A stretch of DNA of 64,000 bases from Peribacillus muralis (GTDB taxonomy: Bacteria > Bacillota > Bacilli > Bacillales > DSM-1321), in contig NZ_CP017080.1 in NCBI RefSeq assembly GCF_001645685.2, positions 1,168,001 to 1,232,000 of the forward strand, written 5' to 3'. This document shows, one piece after another, positions 32,775 to 41,027 of the stretch. The first letter of the stretch is position 1. Every line of letters begins with the position of its first letter. The position numbers and the translations under genes were made by a program. Below the pieces are notes generated by a model. It searched no databases, was not told where the DNA came from, and worked only from the letters and a program-made list of their open reading frames with translations.

Positions 32775-33405
32775 TGAACCCGAAAAGTTAGATGTTATAT
32801 TTAATTGGGCAGCTTGTGGGCATGAATCCGGAAATCAACCGGGCTCATGCCTTTTAACTTCACATTAATTCGTTGATGACTGCAATAATGGATATCTCTT
32901 CTACTTCCTGCTTGAAATGCTTCATACTGTCAAATTCATGTAGTAAAGTAATTCAGATTGTAATAACCGAGAGAAGGTTTCCATGCCAGCCTTGATCTCC
33001 ACGTATTTATCCTGATACCCGAAGGCGTTTTTCCAATAATAATAGCTGCTCCGTACGATATTCGCGACGAATAGAAGTAGCTGTAAAGTGCATTTTCCCC
33101 TTGGTTCGTGCACTACTTTCGCGCTTGCATTGTTTTGCCAAAGTAATAGGGCAGAACGTGCTGGAATATTTGAAAACGGGAGCGGTTTGGCGGATTGACG
33201 ACCATTGTTCGTGTATTCAGTTCATCTTCTGTCCTTTAAGTTGTATAGCGTTTTTCAAAAGCACGTCGATATTCATTCTGGCGAAACCAAGCATGTCATA
33301 CTCCAACGGATTTAGTTATGCTTTGTATTTCTGTTGTTCTGTAATTTCAGCCATATAAAAACTGCACCCCAATTGTTAGATGTCTAACGATTGGGGTGCA
33401 GTTCA
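32775..33405 (-). mobile_element. Decayed IS3-family insertion sequence
   Basis: Bounded by TGAACCCGAAAAGTTAGAT (from 32775 inward) and, on the other strand, TGAACTGCACCCCAATCG (from 33405 inward), both typical IS3-group ends. On the minus strand, an OrfA-like start MAEITEQQKYKA at 33357 meets an in-frame stop after 12 codons, and the end encodes INVKLKGMSPVDFRIHAHKLPN, the OrfB C-terminus. At 631 bases it is about half a normal element and lacks the catalytic core, so it is not functional. It lies between a small membrane protein gene and trpP. No clear target-site duplication was seen. Confidence 0.8.
33361..33402 (-). terminator. Terminator-like hairpin at the IS end behind trpP
   Basis: Nearly perfect stem CTGCACCCCAAT / ATTGGGGTGCAG around TGTTAGATGTCTAACG; on the minus strand it is followed by TTTTTATATGG. 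It is formed by the IS terminus itself and probably terminates trpP transcription. Confidence 0.75.
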
Positions 33406-33418
33406 CTTTTTATTTATG

Positions 33419-33937
33419 TTAAGCATTGATGGAAACATTCGATTTTCTGACGATGCCGTTCACAATTGGAAAAATGATGACCATCGCAACTGTATTCAGC
33501 AGTACGGCAGGAAGTACAACTGCTCCGAAAAGGGCAACGAAAGGTCCTGGAAGGGACACGATATAATATGCCGATCCGAGGAAGACAGCGCCGGAAATGA
33601 TTGTTCCTACGGCAGTCAAGATACTAACCGTCACAACGGATGTTGTAAGCTTCTTAAGACTGATGAATAAAAGGTAAAACAGAAAGGCTGTTACCAATTT
33701 GTCTATAATATTCGGGATCTGTCCGCCAGGAAATGTAGTTGTCATGGCAGAGATGGCTCCAGCAGCCAAGGCGACAATGAACACATTCCTTTTTTCAGGA
33801 AACAGGATAATTGCCAGAAACATCATCAGCAGCATCATATCCGGTTTCATACCAAGGAAGAAGCCTGGAACGATAAAATGCAGGGCAGCCCCAATCCCGA
33901 TTAATAGCGACAGCGACACAAGGGTTTTCGTTTTCAT
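33419..33937 (-). CDS. trpP: Tryptophan transporter TrpP
   Basis: A 172-aa integral membrane protein with about five helices, the S-component-like architecture of TrpP. The N-terminus MKTKTLVSLSLLIGIGAALHFIVPGFFLGMKPDMMLLMMFLAI and loop TTFPGGQIPNIIDKLVTAF are characteristic of B. subtilis TrpP (YhaG), a tryptophan uptake protein. The ATG overlaps a run of (G/U)AG triplets in the leader that look like a TRAP operator (33941-33968), so translation should fall when tryptophan is high. Position next to serC agrees with B. subtilis. Confidence 0.92.
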   Translation of the reverse strand: MKTKTLVSLSLLIGIGAALHFIVPGFFLGMKPDMMLLMMFLAIILFPEKRNVFIVALAAGAISAMTTTFPGGQIPNIIDKLVTAFLFYLLFISLKKLTTSVVTVSILTAVGTIISGAVFLGSAYYIVSLPGPFVALFGAVVLPAVLLNTVAMVIIFPIVNGIVRKSNVSINA

Positions 33938-33940
33938 TTA

Positions 33941-33968
33941 CTCATCTCTCCTATTCTCATCTCGACTA
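33941..33968 (-). promoter_or_regulatory. TRAP-type (G/U)AG triplet array over the trpP ribosome binding site
   Basis: The trpP leader reads UAG-UC-GAG-AU-GAG-AA-UAG, then GA-GAG-AU-GAG and UAAAUG: six (G/U)AG triplets, each spaced by exactly two bases, ending three bases before the start codon and including the purine-rich ribosome binding site. TRAP binds such arrays when loaded with tryptophan, and the B. subtilis trpP mRNA is controlled this way. Confidence 0.85.
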
Positions 33969-34063
33969 ACATCTTTTCTTCAACAATGCACTATTGCTTG
34001 TTGCAAGAAGGTTAAAATATTATATCATAAGACCTATTTTTTTAGAAGTGGATTTTTTTGAGA

Positions 34064-35167
34064 TTAAGAAATTTGAGCTTCCTTAGCCTTAAAAGCTTCC
34101 TGGAATTTTTTCATGAAATCGGCAAGTTCCTGGCAATGGGATAGAGGGACAGCGTTATAGATCGATGCCCTGCAGCCACCGATGGAACGGTGACCGTTCA
34201 GTCCGACGAATCCTGCTTGCTTCACTTCTTTAAGAAATTGTGATTCGGCTTCTTCTGACGGAAGTGTAAACGTAATGTTCATGAGAGAGCGGCTGTCAGG
34301 CTGGGCATGCCCTTTATAAAAACCATCGCTGCCGTCGATGGCATCGTAAATGACTTTTGCTTTTTCTTCATTGTTTTCAGCGATCTTCCCGACTCCACCT
34401 TGTTCTTTTGCCCATTCCAATACTAGCGATAATAAATAAATAGCCAATGTAGGTGGAGTATTGTATAAAGAATTATTTTTTGCATGGATGGAATAGTTCA
34501 ACATGGATGGAATGCTGTCGTTGTCCGTTATCAAATCTTTACGGATGATAACAACGGTGATTCCGGAAGGACCTAGGTTTTTTTGTGCGCCTGCATAAAT
34601 GATGCCGAATTTACTTACATCAATTTTCTTGCTGAGTATATCACTGGACATATCCGCCACTAAAGGAACGCGACCCGTTTGAGGGAAATCTTTCCATTGT
34701 GTTCCGTAAATCGTATTATTGCTTGTAATGTGAAGATAAGCTGCATCCTCATTCAATTTGATGTCTTCAACTTTGGGGATGAATGTGTACTTATCATCTT
34801 TTGATGAAGCCACCACTGCCGTTTCACCAACTTTTTTGGCTTCTTTTAATGCTTTTTCCGACCAAGAGCCAGTGAGGATATAATCTGCCCTTTTTCCCTC
34901 AGGCAAAAGGTTCATCGGAATCATGGAGAATTGAAGACTTGCCCCGCCCTGCAGCAGAAGGACCTCATAATTTTCGGGAATGTCCATAAGCTCTTTTAAT
35001 GATTGTATGGCACGGTTATGGATTTTTTCGAACTCTGCACTCCGGTGGCTTAGCTCCATGACGGACATGCCGGAATCCTCGATATTCAACCATTCGTTTT
35101 GTGCTCTTTGTAAAACTTCCAAGGGCAGGGCAGCCGGCCCAGCATTAAAATTGCGTGTTCGTTTCAA
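34064..35167 (-). CDS. serC: Phosphoserine aminotransferase SerC
   Basis: A 367-aa class-V aminotransferase. The N-terminus RTRNFNAGPAALPLEVLQ is a SerC hallmark, followed by MELSHRSAEFEKIH near 40, LLQGGASLQFSMIPMNLL near 75 and the PLP lysine in GIIYAGAQKNLGPSG near 195. The C-terminal NGHRSIGGCRASIYNAVP binds substrate. It converts 3-phosphohydroxypyruvate and glutamate to phosphoserine in serine synthesis (and the analogous PdxB step where present). The start is TTG at 35167 with AGGAGG nine bases upstream. It lies between trpP and hit, as in B. subtilis. Confidence 0.95.
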   Translation of the reverse strand: MKRTRNFNAGPAALPLEVLQRAQNEWLNIEDSGMSVMELSHRSAEFEKIHNRAIQSLKELMDIPENYEVLLLQGGASLQFSMIPMNLLPEGKRADYILTGSWSEKALKEAKKVGETAVVASSKDDKYTFIPKVEDIKLNEDAAYLHITSNNTIYGTQWKDFPQTGRVPLVADMSSDILSKKIDVSKFGIIYAGAQKNLGPSGITVVIIRKDLITDNDSIPSMLNYSIHAKNNSLYNTPPTLAIYLLSLVLEWAKEQGGVGKIAENNEEKAKVIYDAIDGSDGFYKGHAQPDSRSLMNITFTLPSEEAESQFLKEVKQAGFVGLNGHRSIGGCRASIYNAVPLSHCQELADFMKKFQEAFKAKEAQIS

Positions 35168-35282
35168 TTTTTTTCCTCCTATACGATAGTGTATTAAAGT
35201 GTTTGCGCCTATTTGTCTATCCTAACAGAAATCGAAATTCAATTGGAGGAAAATTTAGAATTTTTAAGTCGTTCTCCTTGTG

Positions 35283-35355
35283 AAATGAATGCCGACTTGG
35301 TCCACACTAAAATGGTCCAGCACCATTTTAGTGTGGACCAAGTCGGCATTCATTT
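35283..35355. repeat. 34-bp perfect palindrome with a 5-base loop
   Basis: Arms 35283-35316 and 35322-35355 are exact reverse complements over 34 bases, separated by CCAGC. The right arm is followed by TTTTGA on the plus strand, a T tract that would suit plus-strand termination, but both neighbouring genes (hit, serC) are on the minus strand. On that strand the hairpin is followed by TCACAAGGAG, with no T tract. Confidence 0.95.
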
Positions 35356-35403
35356 TTTTGATACATCAAGCGCTGGGTGCCTTCAAATGCGGACAAGCCG
35401 GTA

Positions 35404-35826
35404 TCATTCAATATGCTGGGCAATGGAATCAGCGATCTGCTTCAGGTCATCAGGTGTATAAGCACTTGCATTCGTTTTCCAGACTGCCCCGAAGCCGTCA
35501 CCTTCTCCATGTCGCGGAATTAGATGCATATGAAAATGGAAAACGGATTGTCCGGCAGCCTCCCCGTTGTTATTCAAGAGATTAAGTCCAACTGGGTTGA
35601 ATTCCTGTTTCATCGCGCGGGAGATCTCCGGAACGACTTCGAATAAATTCTTGGCAATTTCAGGTGTTAACTCATAAAGATTTTCCTTATGTACTTTCGG
35701 AATTACCAGCGTATGTCCTTTTGTTACTTGACTGATATCGAGAAAGGCCAATACATGCTCATTCTCAAATACTTTGGTGCTGGGAATTTCTCCATTGATT
35801 ATTTTACAAAAAATGCAATCGCTCAT
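35404..35826 (-). CDS. hit: HIT-family protein Hit
   Basis: A 140-aa histidine-triad protein. The N-terminal zinc-type start CIFCKIINGEIPSTKVFE and the nucleotide-binding triad QSVFHFHMHLIPRH (His-x-His-x-His) near 95 identify the HIT/HINT branch, which hydrolyses nucleoside phosphoramidates or related AMP conjugates. The ATG at 35826 has AGGGAG eight bases upstream; the TTG one codon earlier is less likely. It is divergent from ecsA across a 650-base gap, as in B. subtilis where hit lies next to ecs. Confidence 0.93.
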   Translation of the reverse strand: MSDCIFCKIINGEIPSTKVFENEHVLAFLDISQVTKGHTLVIPKVHKENLYELTPEIAKNLFEVVPEISRAMKQEFNPVGLNLLNNNGEAAGQSVFHFHMHLIPRHGEGDGFGAVWKTNASAYTPDDLKQIADSIAQHIE

Positions 35827-35829
35827 CAA

Positions 35830-36485
35830 AACCGCTCCCTTAAAAGTTAGAGTATTTGGTTAATCGTACCATAGCATCGATCGTTGCGAAAAGAAAAAAT
35901 CATAAAAACAGGATGCAACATTGAGTTGCACCCTGTCCTGGAAAAAGGGGGTTTTGCTTCAAAAATTCGCATTAGCATAAATTCTCTGCGACAAACACCT
36001 CATCTACAATAAAGTAAAATACGGTTATCTGGTTAGAGTTTTTCCATTCAAAGCAACCATCTCCTATATCTTTAAAGTTTCATCAACTTATAAAGCATAA
36101 TTGATAATCATTGAATGATTTTTCTGCTTTTACGTGCAAGAGAACCATCTCCTTGCTCGAAACGATTTTTTTATTATGAAGCTTCTGGTTTAATTCAGTT
36201 ATACGTCTTTAACTGACACCTCATTTACAAGATGATGTGAATCATTTGTAATAAAACCTTTGGGCATTTCAGTGTAATACGTCTTTAACTGACACCTCAT
36301 TTACAATATGATGTGAATCACACGTAATGACTAACCCCTTCTTCCTTATTTATGATGGCCAGTGAGCCGAAAAAATATAATTAGTTATTTTTGGAAATTT
36401 TTCTCCGAGAACACTCGACTATATAAATCCAGGAGAATTTGTTAAAATGGGAATAAGAACCTCTACAAAAGAAAGGATCGTTAAT
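35830..36485. other. Repeat-bearing divergent region between hit and ecsA
   Basis: This 656-base gap contains no gene. On the minus strand CAGGGTGCAAC...GTTGCATCCTG followed by TTTTTATG (35895-35934) resembles a terminator or attenuator in the hit leader. Two 50-base direct repeats follow at 36195-36244 and 36269-36320, with a degenerate third piece near 35988-36008. The ecsA ribosome binding site is at its right edge. Confidence 0.55.
36195..36320 (+). repeat. Two near-identical 50-base direct repeats upstream of ecsA
   Basis: The blocks 36195-36244 and 36269-36320 share ACGTCTTTAACTGACACC, then TCATTTACAA and ATGATGTGAATCA, with one substitution (AAGATG/AATATG) and a two-base indel. The period is about 75 bases. 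A weaker relative (ACACCTCATCTACAAT) lies near 35993. Confidence 0.85.
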
Positions 36486-37229
36486 ATGTCCTTATTGGAA
36501 ATAAAGCAACTAGTCGGCGGATACACGAAAACGCCCGTTTTAAAAGGGATAAGTTTTGACATTCAACCAAATGAGCTGGTGGGTTTGATCGGGCTCAATG
36601 GTGCTGGGAAAAGTACGACGATCAAGCATATCATCGGACTTATGGAGCCAAAGGGCGGCAGTGTATCGATACACGGCAAGACGCTTGCGCAGGATCCCGA
36701 TACATATCGAAAACAATTCACATATGTTCCCGAAACGCCTATCTTATATGATGAGCTGACGCTTGAGGAGCATTTAAAGCTGACGGCCATGGCGCATGGA
36801 TTGGCGGAAGCCACATATAAAGAAAGAATGGATGCCCTCCTTAAGGAGTTCCATATGGAGAAAAGGCTTAAATGGTTTCCGGCCCATTTCTCCAAAGGGA
36901 TGAAGCAAAAGGTCATGATCATGTGCGCCTTTTTGGTGCAGCCTTCTTTATATATCGTTGATGAACCATTCGTGGGTCTTGATCCATTGGGCATTCAATC
37001 ATTGCTTGATTTAATGAGGAAAATGAAGGAAAGCGGAGCGGGAATTTTAATGTCGACTCACATTTTGGCAACGGCAGAGAGGTATTGTGATTCCTTTATC
37101 ATCCTGCACAATGGTGAAATTCGTGCAAAGGGCAATCTTGAGCAGCTCCGGGAGCAATTTGCGATGCCGGGAGCGACGCTGGACGATTTGTATATTCAAT
37201 TGACGAAAGAAGAAATTGGGCATGAATAG
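36486..37229 (+). CDS. ecsA: ABC transporter ATPase EcsA
   Basis: A 247-aa ABC ATPase, the same length as B. subtilis EcsA. Walker A is IGLNGAGKSTTIKH near 37, the signature is HFSKGMKQKVMIM near 135, and Walker B is LYIVDEPFVGLDP near 157, with an H-loop MSTHILATAE near 195. EcsAB is needed for secretion, competence and intramembrane proteolysis by RasP in B. subtilis; the substrate is unknown. The ATG at 36486 follows AAAGGAT by eight bases and matches the family start MSLLxxKxLxGGYT; 36447 is rejected. The stop overlaps the ecsB start. Confidence 0.95.
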   Translation: MSLLEIKQLVGGYTKTPVLKGISFDIQPNELVGLIGLNGAGKSTTIKHIIGLMEPKGGSVSIHGKTLAQDPDTYRKQFTYVPETPILYDELTLEEHLKLTAMAHGLAEATYKERMDALLKEFHMEKRLKWFPAHFSKGMKQKVMIMCAFLVQPSLYIVDEPFVGLDPLGIQSLLDLMRKMKESGAGILMSTHILATAERYCDSFIILHNGEIRAKGNLEQLREQFAMPGATLDDLYIQLTKEEIGHE

Positions 37230-38430
37230 TCAAAATCTCTGGAAGGAAAGATATTTGGGGTATATAAATGAAACGCAAAAATACCTTCGTTACATTTTTA
37301 ACGGACATTTGGTTTTTGTGATGGTATTAGTTCTTGGTGGTCTCGCTTATTATTACAGTGATTGGGTGAAGACGCTGGACGTTGACTTCCCGGCCGAATG
37401 GATCATGGCCGTTGTTTTATCACTTCTTGTCACAAGAAGTCCGATAAATACCTTTTTGAAGGAACCTGATACCGTATTTTTGCTACCGCTTGAAACGAAG
37501 CTGAAAAGTTATTTTAACAATTCGCTGTTGTTGAGTTGGGTTATGCAAGGCTTTATCCTGCTTGCTGTACTTATTGCATTCATACCAATGTATACGAAGG
37601 TCACGGGTGCTGGCGGCAGGGATTTTGGGATCATTCTCGTTGTATTGCTGATTTTGAAGTTTGTGAATTTAATCATGCGCTGGAACGTATTGAAATATCA
37701 GGATCCCTCAGTCAGCCATTGGGACTCCCTCATCCGCTTCATCCTTAATGGAGTGATGCTCTATTTCGTCTGTTCAGGGGCAAATATCTTCTTTGCCATC
37801 ATTACGATGTTCATATTGATAGGGCTTTACCTGTATTACCGGAGTGCAGCCAAAGATTTTGTCTTGAAGTGGGAGCGCCTTGTTGAACTGGAAAATAAGC
37901 GAATGAATTCGTTCTATCGAATTGCGAACATGTTTACGGATGTCCCCCATCTAAAAGGGAAGGTATCAAGAAGGAAATGGATGGACTGGCTCTTGTCGTT
38001 CATTCCATATGGTGAAAAATCCACTTATACCTTTTTGTATGCCCGCACCTTGCTGCGGTCCAATGACTATGTGGGACTTTGTCTTCGTTTAACCATCATA
38101 GGGTCGGTCATATTAAGCGTATTCACTAATATGTGGGCTCATTTGATCGTCACTTTTTTATTCTTATTCATGACAGCCCTGCAGCTGCTGCCGGTATGGA
38201 AGATACATGAATGGAAAGTGTGGGTCTCTCTGTACCCACTGCCGGCAAAAATGAGAGAATCTGCAGTTATTAAGCTTATTTCATATTTCTTATTCTTTGA
38301 GGACTTCGTCTTTTGTATCGTCCTGCTTGTAAAAGGGGAATGGATGTCAGCTTTGGCCACCCTGGTGCTGGGTCTTGCTTTCTTGGTCGGGTTTAAAAAT
38401 TACGCAACAAAGAAAATTAAAAACTTTTGA
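37222..38430 (+). CDS. ecsB: ABC transporter permease EcsB
   Basis: A 402-aa membrane protein (B. subtilis EcsB is about 408). Paired hydrophobic helices lie near 30-50, 55-75, 100-120, 130-150, 165-205 and again near 290-330 and 350-385, with a long cytoplasmic loop containing KRMNSFYRIANMFTDVPHLKGKVSRR. It partners EcsA. The ATG at 37222 sits inside the last codons of ecsA (GGGCATGAATAG), so translation is coupled. Confidence 0.93.
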   Translation: MNSQNLWKERYLGYINETQKYLRYIFNGHLVFVMVLVLGGLAYYYSDWVKTLDVDFPAEWIMAVVLSLLVTRSPINTFLKEPDTVFLLPLETKLKSYFNNSLLLSWVMQGFILLAVLIAFIPMYTKVTGAGGRDFGIILVVLLILKFVNLIMRWNVLKYQDPSVSHWDSLIRFILNGVMLYFVCSGANIFFAIITMFILIGLYLYYRSAAKDFVLKWERLVELENKRMNSFYRIANMFTDVPHLKGKVSRRKWMDWLLSFIPYGEKSTYTFLYARTLLRSNDYVGLCLRLTIIGSVILSVFTNMWAHLIVTFLFLFMTALQLLPVWKIHEWKVWVSLYPLPAKMRESAVIKLISYFLFFEDFVFCIVLLVKGEWMSALATLVLGLAFLVGFKNYATKKIKNF

Positions 38431-38434
38431 ACGG

Positions 38435-38468
38435 AAAGCTGATTTTTTCATGAAATCAGCTTTTTCTT
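38435..38468 (+). terminator. Intrinsic terminator after ecsB
   Basis: AAAGCTGATTT / AAATCAGCTTT with T-rich tail, between ecsB and ecsC. Confidence 0.85.
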
Positions 38469-38529
38469 TTCATGAAGGAAATCTAAAAGACTTGAGATAA
38501 GTATATACATACATAACGGGGGTGCGTAA

Positions 38530-39234
38530 ATGAATGAGTATGAACAAGATGCATTAGCGGAGCTAGTAACATGGAAAAAAAAGATGGCCAAGAAATCAGG
38601 CAAATTTGAGCGGATGTCAAAAAAGGCGCAAACGAAAGTGAATGGTTACATCCCGGAACGTGTCCATAAAATGATCACCGATAGCATTAAAGCGATGATC
38701 CAGGCAGTATTATCAGGATCTAAATATATGTCCAAAGAGAAGAACGTAATGCTTCTTTCCTTACAGCAAAAAGAAGAGTGGGTTACGGAAACCGTAGCGG
38801 CATATCGCAAAACGGCTATTATGGAAGGGGCGGGGACAGGTGCGGCAGGGCTATTGATTGGTTTGGCTGATTTCCCTTTATTGCTAAGCATCAAGATGAG
38901 GTTATTGTTTGAAATTTCCCGTTTATATGGTTTCGATCCTAATAAATATGAGGAACGGCTGTTCATCCTTCATATTTTTCAGATGGCGTTCTCAAGCGAG
39001 GAGAAAAGGCAGGAGACATTAAAGGTGATAGAAGAATGGCACGTAGGAAATGTCCCTGAGATTAACTGGCAAGAATTTCAGCAGGAATATCGCGATTACA
39101 TTGATGTCATCAAGCTATTCCAGCTCGTCCCAGGGTTGGGGGCTGCTGTCGGTGCATATGCAAACCATCAATTACTGGAGCAGCTAGGGGAGACGGCTGT
39201 AAATTGTTATCGAATCAGACTGCTTAAAGGATGA
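38530..39234 (+). CDS. ecsC: EcsC family protein
   Basis: A 234-aa EcsC-family protein with a charged N-terminus (TWKKKMAKKSGKFERMSKKAQTKVNGYIPERVHKMITDSIKAM) and a central glycine-rich hydrophobic segment GAGTGAAGLLIGLADFPLLLSIKMRLLFEISRLYGFDP that looks membrane-associated. The C-terminus has VPGLGAAVGAYANHQLLEQLG. The function is unknown; it accompanies ecsAB here as in B. subtilis, but a terminator separates it from ecsB, so it is probably transcribed separately or by read-through. GGGGGTG is seven bases before the ATG. Confidence 0.92.
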   Translation: MNEYEQDALAELVTWKKKMAKKSGKFERMSKKAQTKVNGYIPERVHKMITDSIKAMIQAVLSGSKYMSKEKNVMLLSLQQKEEWVTETVAAYRKTAIMEGAGTGAAGLLIGLADFPLLLSIKMRLLFEISRLYGFDPNKYEERLFILHIFQMAFSSEEKRQETLKVIEEWHVGNVPEINWQEFQQEYRDYIDVIKLFQLVPGLGAAVGAYANHQLLEQLGETAVNCYRIRLLKG

Positions 39235-39262
39235 AGGGACGGGGATTACCCCTTCCCTTTTC
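39234..39262. terminator. Terminator between ecsC and yhaA
   Basis: AAGGGACGGGG-ATTA-CCCCTTCCCTT, symmetric and T-tailed for the plus strand, between convergent genes. Confidence 0.8.
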
Positions 39263-39264
39263 CA

Positions 39265-40476
39265 TTATCGTAATAAAGATTCGTTCGCCTTGAGCTGTGA
39301 TTGTTCCTTATTATGATAGGTTATCGCAGCAGTGCCTAGGATTTTTGCGGCAATGAGCATTGCCTTTTCATCGATATCAAACAAAGGATGATGGTGAGGG
39401 TAAGCTTGTGCATTTTTTGGCCTGGCACCTGTAAAAAAGAATGTCCCTTTCACCTTTTGTAAATAATAAGAAAAGTCTTCCCCTGTCATATCCGGATCGA
39501 TTTCCTCTGTAACCAAAACTTCCTTGATCGACTTTGTGCTCCCGATAAGGAATTCCGTTTCGGCGTCATGCGGGATAACCGGCGGATAGCCTTGGAAGTA
39601 TTGATAATCATAGGTGCAGTCAGCAGCTATGCAGGTTCCTTTCACAACCCGCTCGATCTCTTCGCTTATGAATGAACGGATTTCCTCCTTAAAGGTTCGG
39701 ACTGTTCCGATCAGTTTGGCTTTATCTGCAATGACATTAAAGGCATTATCGGCTACGAATGAACCGATGGTGATGACAGCAGAATCTATCGGGTTAAGGC
39801 GGCGGCTTACGATTTGCTGTAAGTTCGTTACTAGCTGGGAGCCGGCGACGATTGCATCACGGGTTTTATGAGGCTGTGCTCCATGTCCGCCTTGTCCTTG
39901 AATGATGATTTCGAAACGGTCAGCAGCAGCCATTAGTGGCCCGTAGGTGTATTGAACAGTTCCGGTAGGGACTGTAGCCCATAAATGGGTGCCGAAAATG
40001 ACATCCACCCCATCAAGGCAGCCTGCCTCAATCATTGGCTTGGCACCACCTGGAGCATATTCTTCAGCATGCTGATGGATAAAAAGGTAACGACCTTCGA
40101 GCTCATCCTTCAGCTCATTAAGGTTCTTCGCAAGGACCAGCAAAGCAGCCGTATGGCCATCATGTCCACATGCATGCATGACGCCTGGTACAGTGGATTT
40201 ATAGGGAACCTCTTTTTCATCTTGGATGGGTAAAGCGTCGAAATCGGCACGCAAAGCCACCGTTTTACCGGGTTTACTTCCTGTAATCGTGGCAATGACA
40301 CCATTTCCGCCTACATTGGTTATATGTTCGATTCCCAGTTTTTCATAATAATCAGCTATGAAGGCCGCGGTTTGCACTTCATGAAACGAGAGCTCGGGAT
40401 GTTGATGTAGATACCTCCTGATGGAAACCATTTCCTCGTAAGAACCTTCCAAAAGAGTGTGTAATTGATGTATCAT
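39265..40476 (-). CDS. yhaA: M20-family amidohydrolase YhaA
   Basis: A 403-aa metallohydrolase of the aminoacylase/peptidase M20D family. Metal-ligand motifs are LRADFDALPI near 78, MHACGHDGHTAALL near 100, HQHAEEYAPGG near 134, and GTHLW near 163 with a C-terminal PHHHPLFDIDE near 372. It likely cleaves N-acyl amino acids or related amides. The ATG has GGGAGGTG seven bases upstream. The position after ecsC equals that of B. subtilis yhaA. Confidence 0.92.
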   Translation of the reverse strand: MIHQLHTLLEGSYEEMVSIRRYLHQHPELSFHEVQTAAFIADYYEKLGIEHITNVGGNGVIATITGSKPGKTVALRADFDALPIQDEKEVPYKSTVPGVMHACGHDGHTAALLVLAKNLNELKDELEGRYLFIHQHAEEYAPGGAKPMIEAGCLDGVDVIFGTHLWATVPTGTVQYTYGPLMAAADRFEIIIQGQGGHGAQPHKTRDAIVAGSQLVTNLQQIVSRRLNPIDSAVITIGSFVADNAFNVIADKAKLIGTVRTFKEEIRSFISEEIERVVKGTCIAADCTYDYQYFQGYPPVIPHDAETEFLIGSTKSIKEVLVTEEIDPDMTGEDFSYYLQKVKGTFFFTGARPKNAQAYPHHHPLFDIDEKAMLIAAKILGTAAITYHNKEQSQLKANESLLR

Positions 40477-40565
40477 GTTGCACCTCCCAATGATTGGATT
40501 AATGTTAAATAGTATATCATATTCTGAATAATCAGAGTCGATTAGTCGCTGAAGGGATTTTTCAC

Positions 40566-41027
40566 ATGATTAAACCTTTTTGGATCGCTGCAGTTTTGCT
40601 GTGTTTATTGTTATTCTTATTACTAGGACATGAAGTATGGATCATAAAGAGGGATTACCCATTGGTGGCCTTATTCTCAATCGGAATGGGTGGAACCGAT
40701 TTAATGAATGGTATGATCAAAAATCAAATCCAAAGACAACGACCTGACCATCAGCTTGTGGAGGCATCGGGCTTCAGTTTTCCAAGCGGGCATGCTATGG
40801 TTGGCCTAATATTCTTCAGTATCTTGGCTTATTTGGTCATAAAAGAAGTTAAGCGAACCTCTTTGAAATGGGTGGCGGGGACCGGATCCTTTTTCCTCAT
40901 CCTTTTAATCTGGCTCAGCAGGATCGCCATGAATGTCCATTATCCAACAGATGTTTTGGCAGTTTATGCTTTAGGTGGCGCAATCACTATAATCTTGTTC
41001 AACTTATATAGGGTGCTGGTGCAATAA
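40566..41027 (+). CDS. PAP2-family phosphatase, short form
   Basis: A 153-aa membrane phosphatase. The three PAP2 catalytic motifs are intact: KNQIQRQRP near 53, PSGHAM near 74, and SRIAMNVHYPTDV near 118, with helices at about 5-22, 33-50, 76-93, 103-118 and 128-148. Typical bacterial PAP2 proteins are near 200-220 aa with an extra N-terminal helix pair, so this copy is short at its N-terminus. The ATG follows GAAGGGA by about eight bases, so it is probably translated as such. The likely substrate is a lipid phosphate or undecaprenyl pyrophosphate. Confidence 0.8.
   Translation: MIKPFWIAAVLLCLLLFLLLGHEVWIIKRDYPLVALFSIGMGGTDLMNGMIKNQIQRQRPDHQLVEASGFSFPSGHAMVGLIFFSILAYLVIKEVKRTSLKWVAGTGSFFLILLIWLSRIAMNVHYPTDVLAVYALGGAITIILFNLYRVLVQ

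Noticed and set aside
35283..35357. Ordinary terminator for hit or serC
   Set aside because: Both genes are on the minus strand, where no T tract follows; the T tract is on the plus strand, which has no gene here.
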